Source: Pseudomonas sp. PDNC002
GTDB taxonomy: Bacteria; Pseudomonadota; Gammaproteobacteria; Pseudomonadales; Pseudomonadaceae
Assembly: GCF_016919445.1 (NCBI RefSeq)
Contig: NZ_CP070356.1
Span: 4,839,502 to 4,903,501 of the forward strand
DNA length: 64,000 nucleotides
Direction of reading: 5' to 3'
Shown: positions 55,328 to 63,993 of the stretch, piece after piece
Layout: each line of letters opens with the position of its first letter
Position numbering within the stretch: the stretch's first letter is position 1
Notes under the pieces: model-generated
The model's input: the letters and a program-made list of their open reading frames with translations, nothing else
Databases searched by the model: none
Told to the model about the DNA's origin: nothing
Position numbers and translations under genes: made by a program

Positions 55328-57499
55328 GGCCGGTGAGACAGCCTCCGGTGCAGTATGGTCGCGCCTGCGCAAAGCGCCGCCCGCCGGCAGCAGCAAGGCG
55401 CCGAACAGCATCGCCAGCAGGCCAACCCAGACCAGCGAGAGGAACGGGAAACGGCGTACCACCACCACGCTTTCGATCTCGTCGCCGGACTGCTTCAACA
55501 GCCGTGGCGACGCGGGCACCCAGACCTGCAGGTCACTGCCCCAGCCACGGATGATGAACGGGTGCAGCACATAGCCACGGTCCGAGGCGAAACGCGCGTA
55601 GTGGTAATCAAGAATCTCGCACAGCTGGCGTACCGGCCCCTGGTAGGCCGGCGGATTGCCGCGGCTGTCCTGGAACAGCGCGTGACCGGCCAGCGTCCGC
55701 CCGCCCTCCTGCAGCTCCACCCGCGCCACAGCGTGGTAGCCCGAGAAATCCGGCCGGCTGGCGTCGGGCAACACACGCAGCTGCATGCCGCCGATCACCG
55801 AATGCCATTGCTCGAACGAGGTGCCTGGCGGGATGGTGATCTGCTGGTAGCTATTGAGCGCCGTGGCGGCCAGCCCGCCCACCAGCGCGATCACCGCGCC
55901 GCCGTGCACCAGGGCCAGTCCACCGCTGTAGCGCAGGTTGCCCAGGCGCCGGCTGCGCCAGAGGCTCAGCGCGCCCCACAGCACACACGACGCCATGAGG
56001 AACAGGCCGCCCAGCAATGCCGCGTCCAGCCAGGGCAGTACCGTCACGATATTCTGCGAGAGCATGCCGTCGCCGTTGTAGCCCGCGCTCAGCCACCCTC
56101 CCTTGAAGGCAACGCCGAGCATGACCCCACCCATCGCCAGGGTGGCGAGCAGGCCCAGGCGCGGGCGGCCGCAACGGCGCAGGAAGCTGTAGCCGCCGAT
56201 CAGCCCGAACAGCGCCAGCAGCGGCAGCATCCAGTGCGCCAGGCTGTAGCCGTTGACGTCCCACTGATCGAAGGCGCGGCGCAGGCTGTCCATTTCCGCC
56301 GTGGTGGCCCAGGCGGTCAGCGTCTCGAAGAAAGGCTTCAGTTCGGCGGGCCGCTCGATGCCCAGCCATTCGTAGAGGTGCGCCTGGAGCAGCGCGCCCA
56401 GCGCGAGCAGCCCGGTGCCGGCGAACAGGTAGATGGCGACGTCCAGCGTCCAGTCGCCACGGCGGCGTTCGACGCGACGCTTGAAGTGCCGCCCAGCCAG
56501 CAGGCAGCCCAGCGCGAGGATCAGCAGGATCGCCGCCAGCGTCAGGTGAGCGAGCCAGGACGTGGTGCCGATGTAACGGTGCGAACTGGCCAGTACCGTG
56601 CTGCGGGTAACCGCCATCGCCCCGCAGGCCATCGCCGCCGCCAGCAGGCTGAGCACCGGCAGCAGGCGCGCGTAGGCGCCATCCGCACGCCAACGTCGCG
56701 CGCCGTGCAGGACGCCGCCCAGCAGCGCCCAGATGATGAAGGCCGAGGTCTGCACCGGGTCCCAGTGCCAGAGCTGGCCGTAGGTGAAATCCTCCATCGC
56801 CCAGACCATGCCGACGCCGATGCCGGCGCTGAGGATCAGCCAGGCGCGCCGGCTGTAGCGCGGCATCACCCAGGCGTACTCGGCGCCACTGCGGCTCAAC
56901 GCATCCAGCGCAGCACCGACCGGCGCCAGCACCCAGGCATAGGCGCAGAGGATCAGCGGCGCGTGCAGCGACATCCAGAAGGTCTGCAGGTGAGCGTTCA
57001 TGCCCTGGCTGGGCTGCGCGGCGAGCCAGTCCGCTGGTGTCGCCGAGAAGGGCCCGAGCCAGGCGGCCGTGGCGACGTACCAGGCCGCGATCAGCGCCAT
57101 GCCGCGTCCCGCCCAGCCGGACAGCGAGCGATTGGGCAGCGCGATGGCCAGGCAGAAGGTCGCCAGCAGCAGCACCGTGCCCTCGTCGCCGCCCCAGAGA
57201 TTGGACATCTTCAGGTAGCCGGGCAGCGCCGCGCTGCTGTAGAGCCAGGCATAGCGCAATTGGAAGTGGTCGGCCAACAGGTGCAACGCCAGCGCCAGGC
57301 ATGCGCCGCACAGGACGCCGAGCGCCGTCGGCCAGGCCAGGGCGCGCCATTCCGCCCGCAGCGCGGCAGCGGTGATCAGTATCGCCACCAGCCCGAGCAG
57401 CGCATTCCCCAGAAGCGGCATCAGCCATAGCAACGCCACGCTCGCCAGCGCAGCCGACAAGCCAGCCAACAACGGCAACGACAGGTGCATCCTTTTCAA
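55313..57499 (-). CDS. CcmF/CcsA-family cytochrome c heme lyase-like membrane protein
   Basis: About 728 residues with some 14-15 membrane segments. It carries the tryptophan-rich heme-handling motif (LKMSNLWGGDEGTVLLLA), the WHWDPVQTSAFIIWALLGG segment typical of CcmF, and a periplasmic C-terminal domain before the last membrane helix. It is longer than CcmF (about 650) and no other ccm genes are nearby, so a dedicated lyase for the diheme alpha subunit is a reasonable guess. GGAG lies 7 nt before a TTG at 57499; the next ATG (57490) has no ribosome site at usable distance. Confidence 0.85.
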   Translation of the reverse strand: MKRMHLSLPLLAGLSAALASVALLWLMPLLGNALLGLVAILITAAALRAEWRALAWPTALGVLCGACLALALHLLADHFQLRYAWLYSSAALPGYLKMSNLWGGDEGTVLLLATFCLAIALPNRSLSGWAGRGMALIAAWYVATAAWLGPFSATPADWLAAQPSQGMNAHLQTFWMSLHAPLILCAYAWVLAPVGAALDALSRSGAEYAWVMPRYSRRAWLILSAGIGVGMVWAMEDFTYGQLWHWDPVQTSAFIIWALLGGVLHGARRWRADGAYARLLPVLSLLAAAMACGAMAVTRSTVLASSHRYIGTTSWLAHLTLAAILLILALGCLLAGRHFKRRVERRRGDWTLDVAIYLFAGTGLLALGALLQAHLYEWLGIERPAELKPFFETLTAWATTAEMDSLRRAFDQWDVNGYSLAHWMLPLLALFGLIGGYSFLRRCGRPRLGLLATLAMGGVMLGVAFKGGWLSAGYNGDGMLSQNIVTVLPWLDAALLGGLFLMASCVLWGALSLWRSRRLGNLRYSGGLALVHGGAVIALVGGLAATALNSYQQITIPPGTSFEQWHSVIGGMQLRVLPDASRPDFSGYHAVARVELQEGGRTLAGHALFQDSRGNPPAYQGPVRQLCEILDYHYARFASDRGYVLHPFIIRGWGSDLQVWVPASPRLLKQSGDEIESVVVVRRFPFLSLVWVGLLAMLFGALLLPAGGALRRRDHTAPEAVSPALSQS

Positions 57500-57552
57500 G
57501 CCAGGTCTCCTTGTGCAACGCCGACGCGTTGGGCGGCGAAACCCAGCGTCCT

Positions 57553-57567
57553 TCACGATGCGTGCCA
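57553..57567 (-). promoter_or_regulatory. Weak sigma-54-like promoter of the CcmF-like gene
   Basis: Minus strand TGGCACGCATCGTGA: exact -24 half, GA instead of GC at -12. It lies 73 bp downstream of the palindrome at 57640-57658. The remainder of 57500-57979 shows no gene. Confidence 0.38.
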
Positions 57568-57639
57568 GCGGGAAAAATCCTTGCAAAACAGGAGGCTGCA
57601 GCCGGGTGACAGGCATCGACACGTGGCAGATCGCGACAG

Positions 57640-57658
57640 CTGTAGCAGTCTGAGACAG
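57640..57658. promoter_or_regulatory. 19-bp palindrome between the CcmF-like and MHS transporter genes
   Basis: CTGTAGCA-GTC-TGAGACAG shares its right half exactly with the qhpA site. It could serve both divergent genes, though no -24/-12 promoter was found before the transporter. Confidence 0.55.
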
Positions 57659-57979
57659 CCTCACCCCTTATAGACGATGGTCTAATTGCGCCGCGCCACC
57701 GTGAGGAAGCGAACCGGGAAAAGGCGCCAACCAGACACCTCGCTTCCTACCGCCTGTCCAGAACAGGCGCCAATCCGCGCCAGCCGGGGCTTTGACGGTC
57801 ATGGCAAGTGGATATCCGCACGAGGCCGATTATGCTTTTTGATGACCTTGCGACGTGCCGCAGGGCTGCCTGTATTCAAGCTTCGCGCAATCCGTACGAC
57901 CTGACATCAGCCCTGGGCTCGAGTGCGGTAACGGTATTGAGGGACTCCGGCCCATCACAAGAACAAGACGGAGACAAAC

Positions 57980-59653
57980 ATGGCACAGACATACAGCCCG
58001 TCCGCGGGCAACGCGCCTTCCACCGGAGTGACGAAGGAGGAGCGCAAGGTCATCTTTGCCTCCTCCCTGGGCACCGTTTTCGAGTGGTACGACTTCTACC
58101 TCTACGGCTCCCTGGCGGCGATCATCGCCAAGCACTTCTTCGCCGGGGTCAACGAAACCACCGCCTTCATCTTCGCCCTGCTCGCCTTCGCCGCCGGCTT
58201 CGCGGTGCGCCCCTTCGGCGCCATCGTGTTCGGCCGCCTGGGCGACATGATCGGGCGCAAGCACACCTTCCTCATCACCATCGTCATCATGGGCGTGTCC
58301 ACCGCCGTGGTCGGCCTGCTACCGGCCTACTCCACCATCGGCGTCGCTGCGCCGATCATCCTCATCACCCTGCGCCTGCTGCAGGGCCTGGCGCTGGGCG
58401 GCGAGTACGGCGGCGCGGCGACCTACGTGGCGGAACACGCGCCCAAGGGCAAACGTGGCTTCTTCACTTCGTGGATCCAGACCACCGCGACGCTGGGCCT
58501 GTTCCTCTCGCTGCTGGTGATCATGGCCTGCCGCACCGTGCTCGGAACCGAGGCGTTCGAGGCCTGGGGCTGGCGGATTCCGTTCCTGCTGTCGATCCTG
58601 CTGCTGATCATCTCGGTGTACATCCGCCTGCAACTGGCCGAGTCGCCGGTGTTCCTGAAGATGAAGGAAGAAGGCAAGGCGTCGAAGGCGCCGCTGACCG
58701 AATCCTTCGGCCGCTGGGAAAACCTCAAGGTGGTGATCATGTCGCTGCTCGGCGGCACCGCCGGCCAGGCCGTGGTCTGGTACACCGGGCAGTTCTACGC
58801 GCTGTTCTTCCTGCTGCAGACGCTGAAGATCGACCCGCAGACCGCCAACCTGCTGATCGCCGGTTCCCTGCTACTGGGCACGCCGTTCTTCGTGTTCTTC
58901 GGCAGCCTGTCCGATCGCATCGGCCGCAAGAAGATCATCATGACCGGCTGCATCCTCGCGGCGCTGACCTACTTCCCGATCTTCCATGGGCTGACCCAGT
59001 TCGGTAACCCGGACGTGTTCGCCGCCCAGGAGAAGAACCCGGTGACGGTGGTCGCCGACCCGAATGCCTGCGCCTTCCAGTTCGACCCGGTGGGCAAGGC
59101 CAAATTCGTCAGCTCCTGCGACATGGCCAAGAGCCTGCTGGCGAAGCGGGCGATTCCCTACGAAAACATCAAGGCTGAGACCGGCGCCGTGGCCCAAGTG
59201 CACATCGGCGACAAGGTCATCGCCAGCTTCGAAGGCGCCGGCATGCCCGCGGCGGACTTCAAAGTGCAGTCCGAGGTCTTCACCGCGCAACTGGCCGCCT
59301 CGCTGAAGGAAGCCGGTTACCCCGAGAAGGCCGACCCTGCGAAGATCAACCACCTGATGATGCTGGTGCTGCTGACCATCCTGGTGATCTACGTGACCAT
59401 GGTCTACGGCCCCATCGCCGCGTGGCTGGTGGAACTGTTCCCGACGCGCATCCGCTACACCTCCATGTCGCTGCCCTACCACATCGGCAACGGCTGGTTC
59501 GGCGGCTTCCTGCCCACCGTCGCCTTCGCCATGGTGGCGGCCACCGGGGACATCTACTACGGGCTCTGGTACCCCATCGTCATCGCGGTGATGACGGCGG
59601 TGCTGGGCATTCTGTTCCTGCCGGAGACCAAGGATCGGGATATCACCCACTGA
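57980..59653 (+). CDS. MHS-family (MFS) metabolite:proton symporter with large periplasmic insertion
   Basis: 557 residues, about 110 longer than usual MHS transporters (430-450). Signature loops are FEWYDFYLYGSLA, GRLGDMIGRKHTF and RLLQGLALGGEYGGAATYVAEHAP in the N-half, and GSLSDRIGRKKIIM in the C-half. About residues 338-450, between predicted helices 9 and 10, form a hydrophilic insertion with two cysteines (NACAF, SSCDM). By topology it faces the periplasm. GGAG precedes the ATG. It is a candidate importer for an acid or amine used by the flanking amine/aldehyde genes. Confidence 0.92.
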   Translation: MAQTYSPSAGNAPSTGVTKEERKVIFASSLGTVFEWYDFYLYGSLAAIIAKHFFAGVNETTAFIFALLAFAAGFAVRPFGAIVFGRLGDMIGRKHTFLITIVIMGVSTAVVGLLPAYSTIGVAAPIILITLRLLQGLALGGEYGGAATYVAEHAPKGKRGFFTSWIQTTATLGLFLSLLVIMACRTVLGTEAFEAWGWRIPFLLSILLLIISVYIRLQLAESPVFLKMKEEGKASKAPLTESFGRWENLKVVIMSLLGGTAGQAVVWYTGQFYALFFLLQTLKIDPQTANLLIAGSLLLGTPFFVFFGSLSDRIGRKKIIMTGCILAALTYFPIFHGLTQFGNPDVFAAQEKNPVTVVADPNACAFQFDPVGKAKFVSSCDMAKSLLAKRAIPYENIKAETGAVAQVHIGDKVIASFEGAGMPAADFKVQSEVFTAQLAASLKEAGYPEKADPAKINHLMMLVLLTILVIYVTMVYGPIAAWLVELFPTRIRYTSMSLPYHIGNGWFGGFLPTVAFAMVAATGDIYYGLWYPIVIAVMTAVLGILFLPETKDRDITH

Positions 59654-59675
59654 TGTGTCGTGCTACGCCGGAGAG

Positions 59676-59842
59676 CCCCTCTCCCCAGCCCTCTCCCTGA
59701 AGGGAGAGGGGGTTTTCCGTGCAATGCGAACCACTGGCGCTCTTCCATGATTCAGTCGCCGCCGAGAGGTGAACTTTCAGAGCCTGCGGAACAGTCCCCT
59801 CTCCCTTCGGAGCGGGGCGCGCAGCCAGGGTTAGGGAGAGGG
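59676..59842. repeat. CCCTCTCCC-type inverted repeats downstream of the transporter
   Basis: Two degenerate copies of the hairpin family seen near 48.8 kb: CCCTCTCCCTGAAGGGAGAG (about 59690-59710) and a looser one at 59799-59842. They may act as the transporter terminator. Confidence 0.72.
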
Positions 59843-59894
59843 ACCTCCCAGTTCCGAAGCCCGTTCCGCAAACGCACATCCGCCGTCTCAGCCG

Positions 59895-59913
59895 CTGTCG
59901 CAATGTGCGACAG
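59895..59913. promoter_or_regulatory. Perfect 19-bp palindrome, enhancer site of the aldehyde dehydrogenase gene
   Basis: CTGTCGCAATGTGCGACAG: fully symmetrical 8-bp arms around ATG. It is the best copy of the shared motif, about 75 bp upstream of a perfect sigma-54 promoter and separated from it by an AT-rich stretch that could bind IHF. Confidence 0.75.
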
Positions 59914-59987
59914 TGGCTTCTCTTTTGCGTCGCTCGTAAATCAATTAAATATTTATATTTCAATAAGTTAAAAACAAAACCCAGCCT

Positions 59988-60002
59988 TGGCACAGCCGTT
60001 GC
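59988..60002 (+). promoter_or_regulatory. Sigma-54 promoter of the aldehyde dehydrogenase gene
   Basis: TGGCACAGCCGTTGC matches the consensus TGGCAC-N5-TTGC exactly. The coding region starts 49 bp downstream. Confidence 0.85.
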
Positions 60003-60050
60003 GATGCTCCGCCTCAACGTTCCAAGAACAGACAACAAGAGGCCACCGCA

Positions 60051-61544
60051 ATGCTCGCTTCCCTGCCCATCAAGCCCGAATCCCGCGCCTTCCTGCAGCG
60101 CGCCCCGAAGATGCTGATCGGCGCCGACTGGACCTCCGCCAGCGACGGCGCCCTGATGGACCTGCGCAACCCGGCCACCGGCGAAGTGCTCTGCCAGGTG
60201 CCAGCCGGCACTCCCGATGACGTGGACCGCGCCGTGCGCGCCGCGCGCCAGGCCTTCGACGATTCCGCCTGGACCCGCACCCGCCCGCGCGAGCGGCAGA
60301 ACCTGCTGTGGAAGCTCGCCGACCTGATGGAGCGCGACGCCGACCTGCTGGCCGAACTCGAATGCCTGAACAACGGCAAGAGCGCCGCCGTCGCCCGCGT
60401 GATGGACGTGCAACTGGCCATCGACTTCCTGCGCTACATGGCCGGCTACGCCACCAAGATCGAAGGCACCACCGTCGACGTGTCGATGCCGCTGATGCCC
60501 GATGGCGACTTCCACGGCTACATCCGCCGCGAAGCCGTCGGTGTGGTCGGCGCCATCGTCGCCTGGAACTTCCCGCTGCTGCTGGCCTGCTGGAAGCTCG
60601 GCCCGGCGCTGGCCACCGGCTGTTCAGTGGTGCTCAAGCCCGCCGACGAGACACCGCTGTCCGCGCTGAAACTCGCCGAACTCGTCCTCGAAGCGGGCTA
60701 TCCGGCCGGCGTGTTCAACGTCGTTACCGGCACCGGCATCACCGCGGGCGCCGCCCTCTCCCACCACCCGCTGGTGGACAAGCTGACCTTCACCGGCTCC
60801 ACGCCGGTGGGCAAGCAGATCGGCAAGGCGGCCATGGACAACATGACCCGCGTGACCCTGGAACTGGGCGGCAAGTCGCCGACCATCGTCATGGCCGACG
60901 CCGACCTCGCCACTGCCGCCGCCGGTGCCGCCCAGGCGATCTTCTTCAACCAGGGTCAGGTCTGCTGCGCCGGTTCGCGCCTCTATGTGCAGCGCAAGCA
61001 CTTCGACAACGTGGTCGCCGACATCGCCGGCATCGCCAATGGCATGAAGCTGGGCAACGGCCTCGACCCGAGCATCGACATGGGCCCGCTGATCTCCGCC
61101 AAGCAGCAGAAGCGCGTGTTCGACTACATCGAACTGGGCCGCGACGAAGGCGCCACCATCGCCTGCGGCGGCGAGCAATTCGGCCCCGGCTACTTCGTCA
61201 AGCCGACGGTGATCGTCGACGTCGACCAGAAGAACCCGCTGGTGCAGGAAGAGATCTTCGGCCCGGTGCTGGTCGCCATGCCCTTCGACGACATCGAGGA
61301 CGCCCTGCGCCTGGCCAACGACAGCCCCTACGGCCTGGGCGCCAGCGTCTGGTCCAACGACCTGGCGGCAGTGCACCGCATGGTGCCGCGCATCAAATCC
61401 GGCTCGGTGTGGGTCAACTGCCACAGCGCGCTGGACCCGGCGCTGCCCTTCGGCGGCTACAAGATGTCCGGCCTTGGCCGTGAGATGGGCGCCGCTGCCA
61501 TCGAGCACTACACCGAACTGAAATCGGTGCTGATTCGCCTGTAA
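60051..61544 (+). CDS. NAD(P)-dependent aldehyde dehydrogenase
   Basis: 497 residues of the classical ALDH fold: coenzyme site GAIVAWNFPLLLACWK and FTGSTPVGKQIG, general-base Glu in LELGGKSPTIVMADADL, and nucleophile Cys in FFNQGQVCCAGSRLYVQ. The sequence fits the phenylacetaldehyde/betaine-aldehyde-like broad group. Given its sigma-54 promoter and motif shared with the qhp operon, I infer that it oxidises the aldehydes released by amine dehydrogenase to acids. It is monocistronic, followed by REP elements. Confidence 0.94.
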   Translation: MLASLPIKPESRAFLQRAPKMLIGADWTSASDGALMDLRNPATGEVLCQVPAGTPDDVDRAVRAARQAFDDSAWTRTRPRERQNLLWKLADLMERDADLLAELECLNNGKSAAVARVMDVQLAIDFLRYMAGYATKIEGTTVDVSMPLMPDGDFHGYIRREAVGVVGAIVAWNFPLLLACWKLGPALATGCSVVLKPADETPLSALKLAELVLEAGYPAGVFNVVTGTGITAGAALSHHPLVDKLTFTGSTPVGKQIGKAAMDNMTRVTLELGGKSPTIVMADADLATAAAGAAQAIFFNQGQVCCAGSRLYVQRKHFDNVVADIAGIANGMKLGNGLDPSIDMGPLISAKQQKRVFDYIELGRDEGATIACGGEQFGPGYFVKPTVIVDVDQKNPLVQEEIFGPVLVAMPFDDIEDALRLANDSPYGLGASVWSNDLAAVHRMVPRIKSGSVWVNCHSALDPALPFGGYKMSGLGREMGAAAIEHYTELKSVLIRL

Positions 61545-61568
61545 GCAACACACGGCTCAGCAGGCTGG

Positions 61569-61638
61569 GTAGGAGCGGACCTTGTCCGCGATGGTTTCGC
61601 TGTGATGCGAACCTATCGCGGACAAGGTCCGCTCCTAC
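61569..61638. repeat. Inverted pair of REP elements (GCGGAC-CTT-GTCCGC variant)
   Basis: Two inverted 24-bp copies (61569-61592, 61615-61638) with a 22-nt centre, just after the aldehyde dehydrogenase stop. Confidence 0.9.
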
Positions 61639-61661
61639 GAGATGCTTCTGCGCTTGGGCCG

Positions 61662-61744
61662 GCCCTCTCCCACTGGGAGAGGGGACCGTTTGGTGCAGGA
61701 TGAAACCAGTCGGCTCGGATTGCCCCTCTCCCCGAGGGAGAGGG
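61662..61744. repeat. Two CCCTCTCCC-type inverted repeats
   Basis: CCCTCTCCCACTGGGAGAGG (61663 on) and CCCCTCTCCCCGAGGGAGAG (61722 on) follow the REP pair. Together they occupy most of the gap 61545-61890. Confidence 0.8.
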
Positions 61745-61890
61745 CTGGGGTGAGAGGGATGAACTGGTATGGATTTCCCAGAAGAAGACAGTTGCTTCTA
61801 CCGGGAGCCCATTCGACTACCTCGCCCGCGCATCCCCTGCGTGGGTCTTGCATCCCTCGGTCACGGCAGTGACCGGGGGATTTTTTTCGC

Positions 61891-62550
61891 TCAATCCCGA
61901 TCCGGCGCCCCCAGCGGGAACAATGGCCGGTGCGGCCGCGCCTCCTCCACCGCGCGGGCGAAGGATGGGCGCGCGAGCAGGCGTGAACGAAAGGCGCGCA
62001 GGGTCGGGTACTGGTCGCCGATGGGATGGGTCCAGTCGGCGTAGAACAGTGAAGGCGCGGCGGCACAGTCGGCGAGACTGAAGCTGTTCCCAGCCGCCCA
62101 GGTACGCCCGGCGAGTTCTTCTTCCAGCCAGGCGTAGGCCAGTTCGAGTTTGCTCACGGCGTGAGCCAGGCCCTCCGCGCGCTTGGTCGCATCGCCACTC
62201 ATGGCGCCAAGCACGGCATGTTGCACCGGGGTCATCACGTGCCAGTCGAAGAAACGGTCAAGGAAGCGCACGTCCAGTGCGGCCAGCGGATCGTCCGGCA
62301 GCAGGCGCACCGGGCCGGGATGTTTCAGGTGCAGGTACTCGATGACGATGCTGGTCTCGGCGACGCTGTGCTCACCGTCGAGCAGCACCGGGAACTTCGC
62401 CAGCGGCCACAGGCGCAGCCAGTGCGCGCCGTTGTCCGGCTCATCCGGGCCAAGGCCGCGGAACTCGAAGGGCGTGGCGTTCTCGTAGAGGGCAATCAGC
62501 ACCTTCTGCGTGTAGGAGGAAAACGGATGACCGAAGAGCACGAGGGACAT
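61891..62550 (-). CDS. Glutathione S-transferase family protein
   Basis: 219 residues. The N-terminal thioredoxin-like domain carries FGHPFSSYTQKVLIALYE (the Ser/Tyr region contacts glutathione thiol), KFPVLLDGEHSVAETSIVIEYL (cis-Pro and the ES-type glutathione-binding turn), and a C-terminal helical domain with the SLADCAAAPSLF fold motif. It conjugates or otherwise uses glutathione on an unknown electrophile. Nothing in the surroundings fixes its role. Confidence 0.92.
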   Translation of the reverse strand: MSLVLFGHPFSSYTQKVLIALYENATPFEFRGLGPDEPDNGAHWLRLWPLAKFPVLLDGEHSVAETSIVIEYLHLKHPGPVRLLPDDPLAALDVRFLDRFFDWHVMTPVQHAVLGAMSGDATKRAEGLAHAVSKLELAYAWLEEELAGRTWAAGNSFSLADCAAAPSLFYADWTHPIGDQYPTLRAFRSRLLARPSFARAVEEARPHRPLFPLGAPDRD

Positions 62551-62926
62551 GGCGGGAACACCTGAGGCAAGTCAAAGCCTTCAGCCTAGACGCGAATGCC
62601 CGACCATGGTTTTCAGCAGGCCTGCACCCACGTCGACAACCAACGCCAGGTGCACTCCGCGCTGAGCCTTGAGCGACCGCCCTCCAGCCCGGCGGAGCGT
62701 GCTCATTCGCCCCGTAACCCCGTGGCAAGTCCGCATCGCACGGTACCAGGATGTCGCTTTTGGCCATGCCAGGGGCGATCTCAAGCAACCGGCCACGTCC
62801 CTTCTGCCTTAGCGTGAGCCACGCGTGATACGCGATGCAGCCGACGCGCCCTCAGCGGCTGAGTCGGCCCGCCACGACTCGAAGACGAGGTGCCGATTGG
62901 TCGAACGCCGCCAGTTCAGTGGTGCC
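62551..62926. other. Intergenic region between the GST and the GlxA-type regulator
   Basis: No gene, hairpin or promoter stood out. A GTG at 62825 extends the regulator frame by 34 codons but without a ribosome site. Confidence 0.4.
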
Positions 62927-63925
62927 ATGCAGGGACGCAACCTGCGTTACCTTGCCGATCCGCCCAAGGAGCCCGCGCGCCTGGCGCGCGTGGGCTTTCT
63001 GCTGCTCGAACACTTTTCCCTGCCGGCCTTCACCCAGGCGCTGGACACACTGGTCACCGCCAACCTGATCCGCGCGCAGACCTACGCCACCCAGACCTTC
63101 AGCCTCGATGGCACATCGATCACCAGTGACCTGGGACTGGTGATCTGCCCCGACGCGGCGCTCGGCTCGGCATCGCTCGCCGAACTCGACCTGCTGGTCG
63201 TCTGTGGCGGCCTGCGTACGCCGCTGCGCGCCACCCCGGATATGACCCGTCTCCTGCAGAACGCCGCCGACAGGGGCATCGCCCTCGCCGGGCTATGGAA
63301 TGGCGCCTGGTTCCTCGGCCAGGCCGGGCTGCTGGACGGCTACCGCTGCGCCATCCATCCCGAGAACCGCGCGGCGCTGGCGGAGATCGCCCGCCATAGC
63401 GACGTGACCAGCGAGAGCTACCAGGCCGACCGCGACCGGCTCACCGCCGCCAGCCCCACCGGTGCCTTCAACCTGGTGCTGGAGTGGATCAACGCGCGCC
63501 ATGGCCGCGAACTGGTGGACGCCATCGTCGACATCCTCGCCTTCGAGGAGTCGCGCTTCCGCCGCACTCGCCCGGCGCTGCACGAAAAGCTCAGCGAACC
63601 GCTGCGCGAAACGATCAACCTGATGAGCGCGAACATCGAGGAACCGCTGAGCCAGGACCAGCTATCGCGCTACGTGGGGCGCTCGAAGCGGCAGATCGAG
63701 CGGTTGTTCCAGGAGCAACTGGGGACCACGCCGGTGCGCTATTACCTGGAACTGCGCATCACCGAAAGCCGCCGCCTGTTGCAGCACTCCAACCTGCCGA
63801 TGTACGAGGTGGCGCTGGCCTGTGGCTTCGTCTCGCCCAGCCATTTCAGCAAGTGCTACACATCGTTCTACGGCTACTCGCCGTCCAAGGAGGCGCGTCA
63901 CGGCTGTGTGAAGGCGGTCAGGTGA
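62927..63925 (+). CDS. GlxA-type AraC-family regulator (DJ-1/PfpI-like domain plus HTH)
   Basis: 332 residues from the ATG at 62927. The N-terminal DJ-1/PfpI-like domain (VGFLLLEHFSLPAFTQALD, VVCGGLRTPL, GLWNGAWFLGQAGLLDGY) lacks the nucleophile Cys of true glutaminases (Asn in LWNGAW). The C-terminal AraC HTH has LSRYVGRSKRQIERLFQEQLG and YEVALACGFVSPSHFSKCY. Pseudomonas members of this class (ArgR, GbdR, CdhR, SouR) respond to amino acids or quaternary amines. The ligand here is unknown; no ribosome site fixes the start. Confidence 0.9.
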   Translation: MQGRNLRYLADPPKEPARLARVGFLLLEHFSLPAFTQALDTLVTANLIRAQTYATQTFSLDGTSITSDLGLVICPDAALGSASLAELDLLVVCGGLRTPLRATPDMTRLLQNAADRGIALAGLWNGAWFLGQAGLLDGYRCAIHPENRAALAEIARHSDVTSESYQADRDRLTAASPTGAFNLVLEWINARHGRELVDAIVDILAFEESRFRRTRPALHEKLSEPLRETINLMSANIEEPLSQDQLSRYVGRSKRQIERLFQEQLGTTPVRYYLELRITESRRLLQHSNLPMYEVALACGFVSPSHFSKCYTSFYGYSPSKEARHGCVKAVR

Positions 63926-63970
63926 GCGGTGCCCCGGGTTGGCCGGGACGTTCGCCGTGTCCTGGGGGAT

Positions 63971-63993
63971 TCGCGGACAAGGTCCGCTCCTAC
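63971..63993. repeat. Single REP element at the window edge
   Basis: Inverted-orientation copy of the GCGGAC-AAG-GTCCGC variant, ending GCTCCTAC; a partner copy may lie beyond the window. Confidence 0.85.

Noticed and set aside
57808-59007. A 399-codon frame overlapping the MHS transporter
   Set aside because: Out-of-frame shadow, Arg/Ala/His-rich; the transporter frame has clear family motifs and the better start.
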